Part shown: positions 4,741-6,324 of the stretch, in pieces
Position numbering within the stretch: the first letter of the stretch is position 1
How the letters are laid out: each line of letters begins with the position of its first letter
From: CAYNGH01 sp964396845
GTDB lineage: Bacteria; Vulcanimicrobiota; JAJTBE01; CAYNGH01
Reading direction: 5' to 3'
Assembly: GCA_964396845.1 (NCBI GenBank)
Contig: CAYNGH010000181.1
Coordinates: 1-6,324 of the forward strand
DNA: 6,324 nucleotides
The notes under the pieces: generated by a model
What the model was told of the DNA's origin: nothing
What the model saw: the letters and a program-made list of their open reading frames with translations, nothing else
The model's database searches: none
Made by a program: the position numbers and the translations under genes

Positions 4741-6324
4741 ATGCTGGATAATTTTTTTGATAAGCTGGGCAGGCTGTTTTCTGCGCCGGCCCGAGCCAGC
4801 GTCATGAGCCAGGAGGAAGCCTCCCGGGACTTGTGTCGTCGTTATGAAGAGGAACTTGAGGATATCTCCCGCCGGATGGAGCTGACCCTTGGAGAGAGTA
4901 TCAGGGGCAATATGGAAAGCGGGATTAAAACCGATGGTCTTGATGAGAGGATTTTTCCCATAGCAGAGAACTTCAACCGTGCTGTTCGGCAGTTGTCAGA
5001 TTTTATCGATCTACTTCCTGGCCCGGTGATGATCCTGGATCGGGAGATGACTATTTTGAAGATAAATCCCGCGGCCTGTGAGATTTTTGGAGTTATTCAA
5101 GAACAGGCGACGGGCAGAAAATGTTTTGATCTTTTTAAATCCAGAGATTCTTCACAAAATGGCACATCGGCCCATATGTCCCTGTCCGGGGGAACTCCTG
5201 GCAGGTTGTCGGGGAAATACCAGGTGATGGGAAAGGATTATTACCTGCAGTTTGCCAGCGCGCCTCTTCGGGATGATGCCGGCAGGATTTGGGGAGTGGT
5301 GGAAACTATTACCGATGGGACTGAGCTTCAGGCTGCCAGGAATCAGGCGGAAAGGGCCGTGCAGGTCCTCAACCGCGTGCCGACGCCTGTTGTGGCCATC
5401 GATAGGGAATTCAACATCACCTTTGTGAACGAAGCCGCTGCTCAGGCCCTTGGCTCAACAACTGCCGAGTGCAATGGCAAGAAGTGTTTCAATTTATTCA
5501 GAACTCCCCACTGTAATACCAGTGAATGCCGATGCGGGCAGGCCATGCAGATGAATGGCAGCTTCACCGGGGACACTGTGGCAAAGCTTCCCGGAGGAGA
5601 ACTGCCCATCCGCTATACCGGTGGGCCTCTGAAGGATGACAATGGCAATATTACCGGTGCTGTGGAGTTTGTTGTGGATATATCCAAAGAAACCCAGATC
5701 ACTGACAATGTTCTGGAGCTTGTCAAGGCTGCCGATAACGGGCATCTGGAAACCAGGGCTGATGATTCGGGATATCAGGGAAATTATAAAAGTATTGTCC
5801 AGGGAGTCAATGGGCTTCTGGATACTTTGATCAAACCCATCAAGGTGGCAGCTATGTATGTTGATCGAATCTCCCTGGGAGATATTCCTGAACCTATTGC
5901 CGAAGAATACCGGGGTGACTTCAACAGGCTAAAATCAAACATCAATGGCCTCATCGAAGCCATGAACAACATGACCCACGCTGCGGAGTTAATTGGCCTG
6001 GGAGATCTTTCTGCCAAGGTCAAGATTCGATCTGATAAAGATAAGCTGGGGGTTGCTCTGCAAAATACCATTGATTCTCTTAAAAAAATGACTCTGGTAG
6101 CTCAGGAGATATCTGCCGGGGACCTGACAGTGCAGGTGGATATCCGCTCGGAGAAGGATACTCTGGGTATAGCCCTTTCCCGGATGGTGGAGGAGCTGGC
6201 TAGGATTGTCAGCGACATCAAGACTGCATCGGAAAATGTTTCCTCGGGAAGCCAGCAGTTATCCAAGGCATCCCAGGAGATTTCCCAGGGGGCTAATGAG
6301 CAGGCAGCCTCCGCAGAAGAAGCA
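4741..6324 (+). CDS. Soluble methyl-accepting chemotaxis protein with tandem PAS and multiple HAMP-like units, N-terminal part
   Basis: The frame is open for 528 codons and is cut by the window end. No transmembrane segment is visible, so this is a cytoplasmic chemoreceptor that would signal to CheA/CheW. Order: a short amphipathic start (1-18), a charged helix (about 22-60), PAS 1 (about 86-193, LLPGPVMILD...), PAS 2 (about 205-314, RVPTPVVAIDREFNITFVN), HAMP-like units at about 323-365, 368-410, 413-449 and 450-490 (recurring GDL/GDI after a helix, then a helix such as LGVALQNTIDSLKKM), and the start of the signalling coiled coil (SSGSQQLSKASQEISQGANE, to residue 520). The methylation helices and the conserved hairpin tip lie beyond the end. 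PAS 2 carries five cysteines (244, 249, 258, 263, 265) in a C-x4-C-x8-C-x4-C-x-C pattern; PAS 1 keeps only the equivalent of Cys249 (Cys128). The cluster could bind metal, an iron-sulfur centre or sense redox state; the ligand is not shown by the sequence. Confidence 0.95.
   Translation, partial: MLDNFFDKLGRLFSAPARASVMSQEEASRDLCRRYEEELEDISRRMELTLGESIRGNMESGIKTDGLDERIFPIAENFNRAVRQLSDFIDLLPGPVMILDREMTILKINPAACEIFGVIQEQATGRKCFDLFKSRDSSQNGTSAHMSLSGGTPGRLSGKYQVMGKDYYLQFASAPLRDDAGRIWGVVETITDGTELQAARNQAERAVQVLNRVPTPVVAIDREFNITFVNEAAAQALGSTTAECNGKKCFNLFRTPHCNTSECRCGQAMQMNGSFTGDTVAKLPGGELPIRYTGGPLKDDNGNITGAVEFVVDISKETQITDNVLELVKAADNGHLETRADDSGYQGNYKSIVQGVNGLLDTLIKPIKVAAMYVDRISLGDIPEPIAEEYRGDFNRLKSNINGLIEAMNNMTHAAELIGLGDLSAKVKIRSDKDKLGVALQNTIDSLKKMTLVAQEISAGDLTVQVDIRSEKDTLGIALSRMVEELARIVSDIKTASENVSSGSQQLSKASQEISQGANEQAASAEEA

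Overview
This is a bacterial chromosomal fragment of mixed housekeeping and signalling content. Three things point to a bacterium: an adjacent peptide deformylase (def) and methionyl-tRNA formyltransferase (fmt), strong Shine-Dalgarno sites (AAAGGAGG, AGGAG), and hairpin-plus-T-tract terminators. Two Sec-type precursors without lipobox or sortase signals, and a soluble multi-PAS/HAMP chemoreceptor, suggest a motile cell, probably Gram-negative with a periplasm. The species or phylum cannot be fixed from the sequence alone. Nothing in the window looks like a mobile element, phage, CRISPR array, rRNA or tRNA.

Layout, left to right. (1) Positions 1-516 (+) are the C-terminal catalytic end of an S9 (prolyl oligopeptidase family) serine peptidase, cut by the window start, with the Ser-Asp-His triad visible. 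(2) A bidirectional terminator at about 542-575 separates it from a convergent gene. (3) Positions 611-1501 (-) encode an exported 296-residue protein that joins a pilin-like stretch, lacking the assembly signal, to a possible NTF2-like C-terminal half. (4) Positions 1502-1641 are a divergent promoter region where the two candidate promoters appear to share one -35 element. (5) Positions 1642-2649 (+) encode an exported, highly charged helical protein built from three diverged repeats of about 95 residues, preceded by a small 9-bp tandem repeat. It ends in a strong GAAA-loop terminator that abuts the convergent fmt. (6) Positions 4305 to 2725 (-) are the def-fmt operon. (7) Positions 4306-4740 are a 435-bp divergent intergenic region with candidate promoters and inverted repeats. 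(8) Positions 4741-6324 (+) are the first 528 residues of a soluble methyl-accepting chemotaxis protein: PAS-PAS, a run of HAMP-like units, then the start of the signalling domain. The window end cuts it.

def and fmt act on the same pathway: Fmt formylates Met-tRNA for initiation and Def removes the formyl group from nascent proteins. The two exported proteins are divergently transcribed and may be co-regulated, but no shared function is evident. The points most worth a second look are the Fmt with Cys where the catalytic Asn is expected, the unrecognised repeat family, the pilin-like/NTF2-like exported protein, and the chemoreceptor whose second PAS domain carries a cysteine cluster missing from the first. 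I see no convincing multi-gene novel system here.
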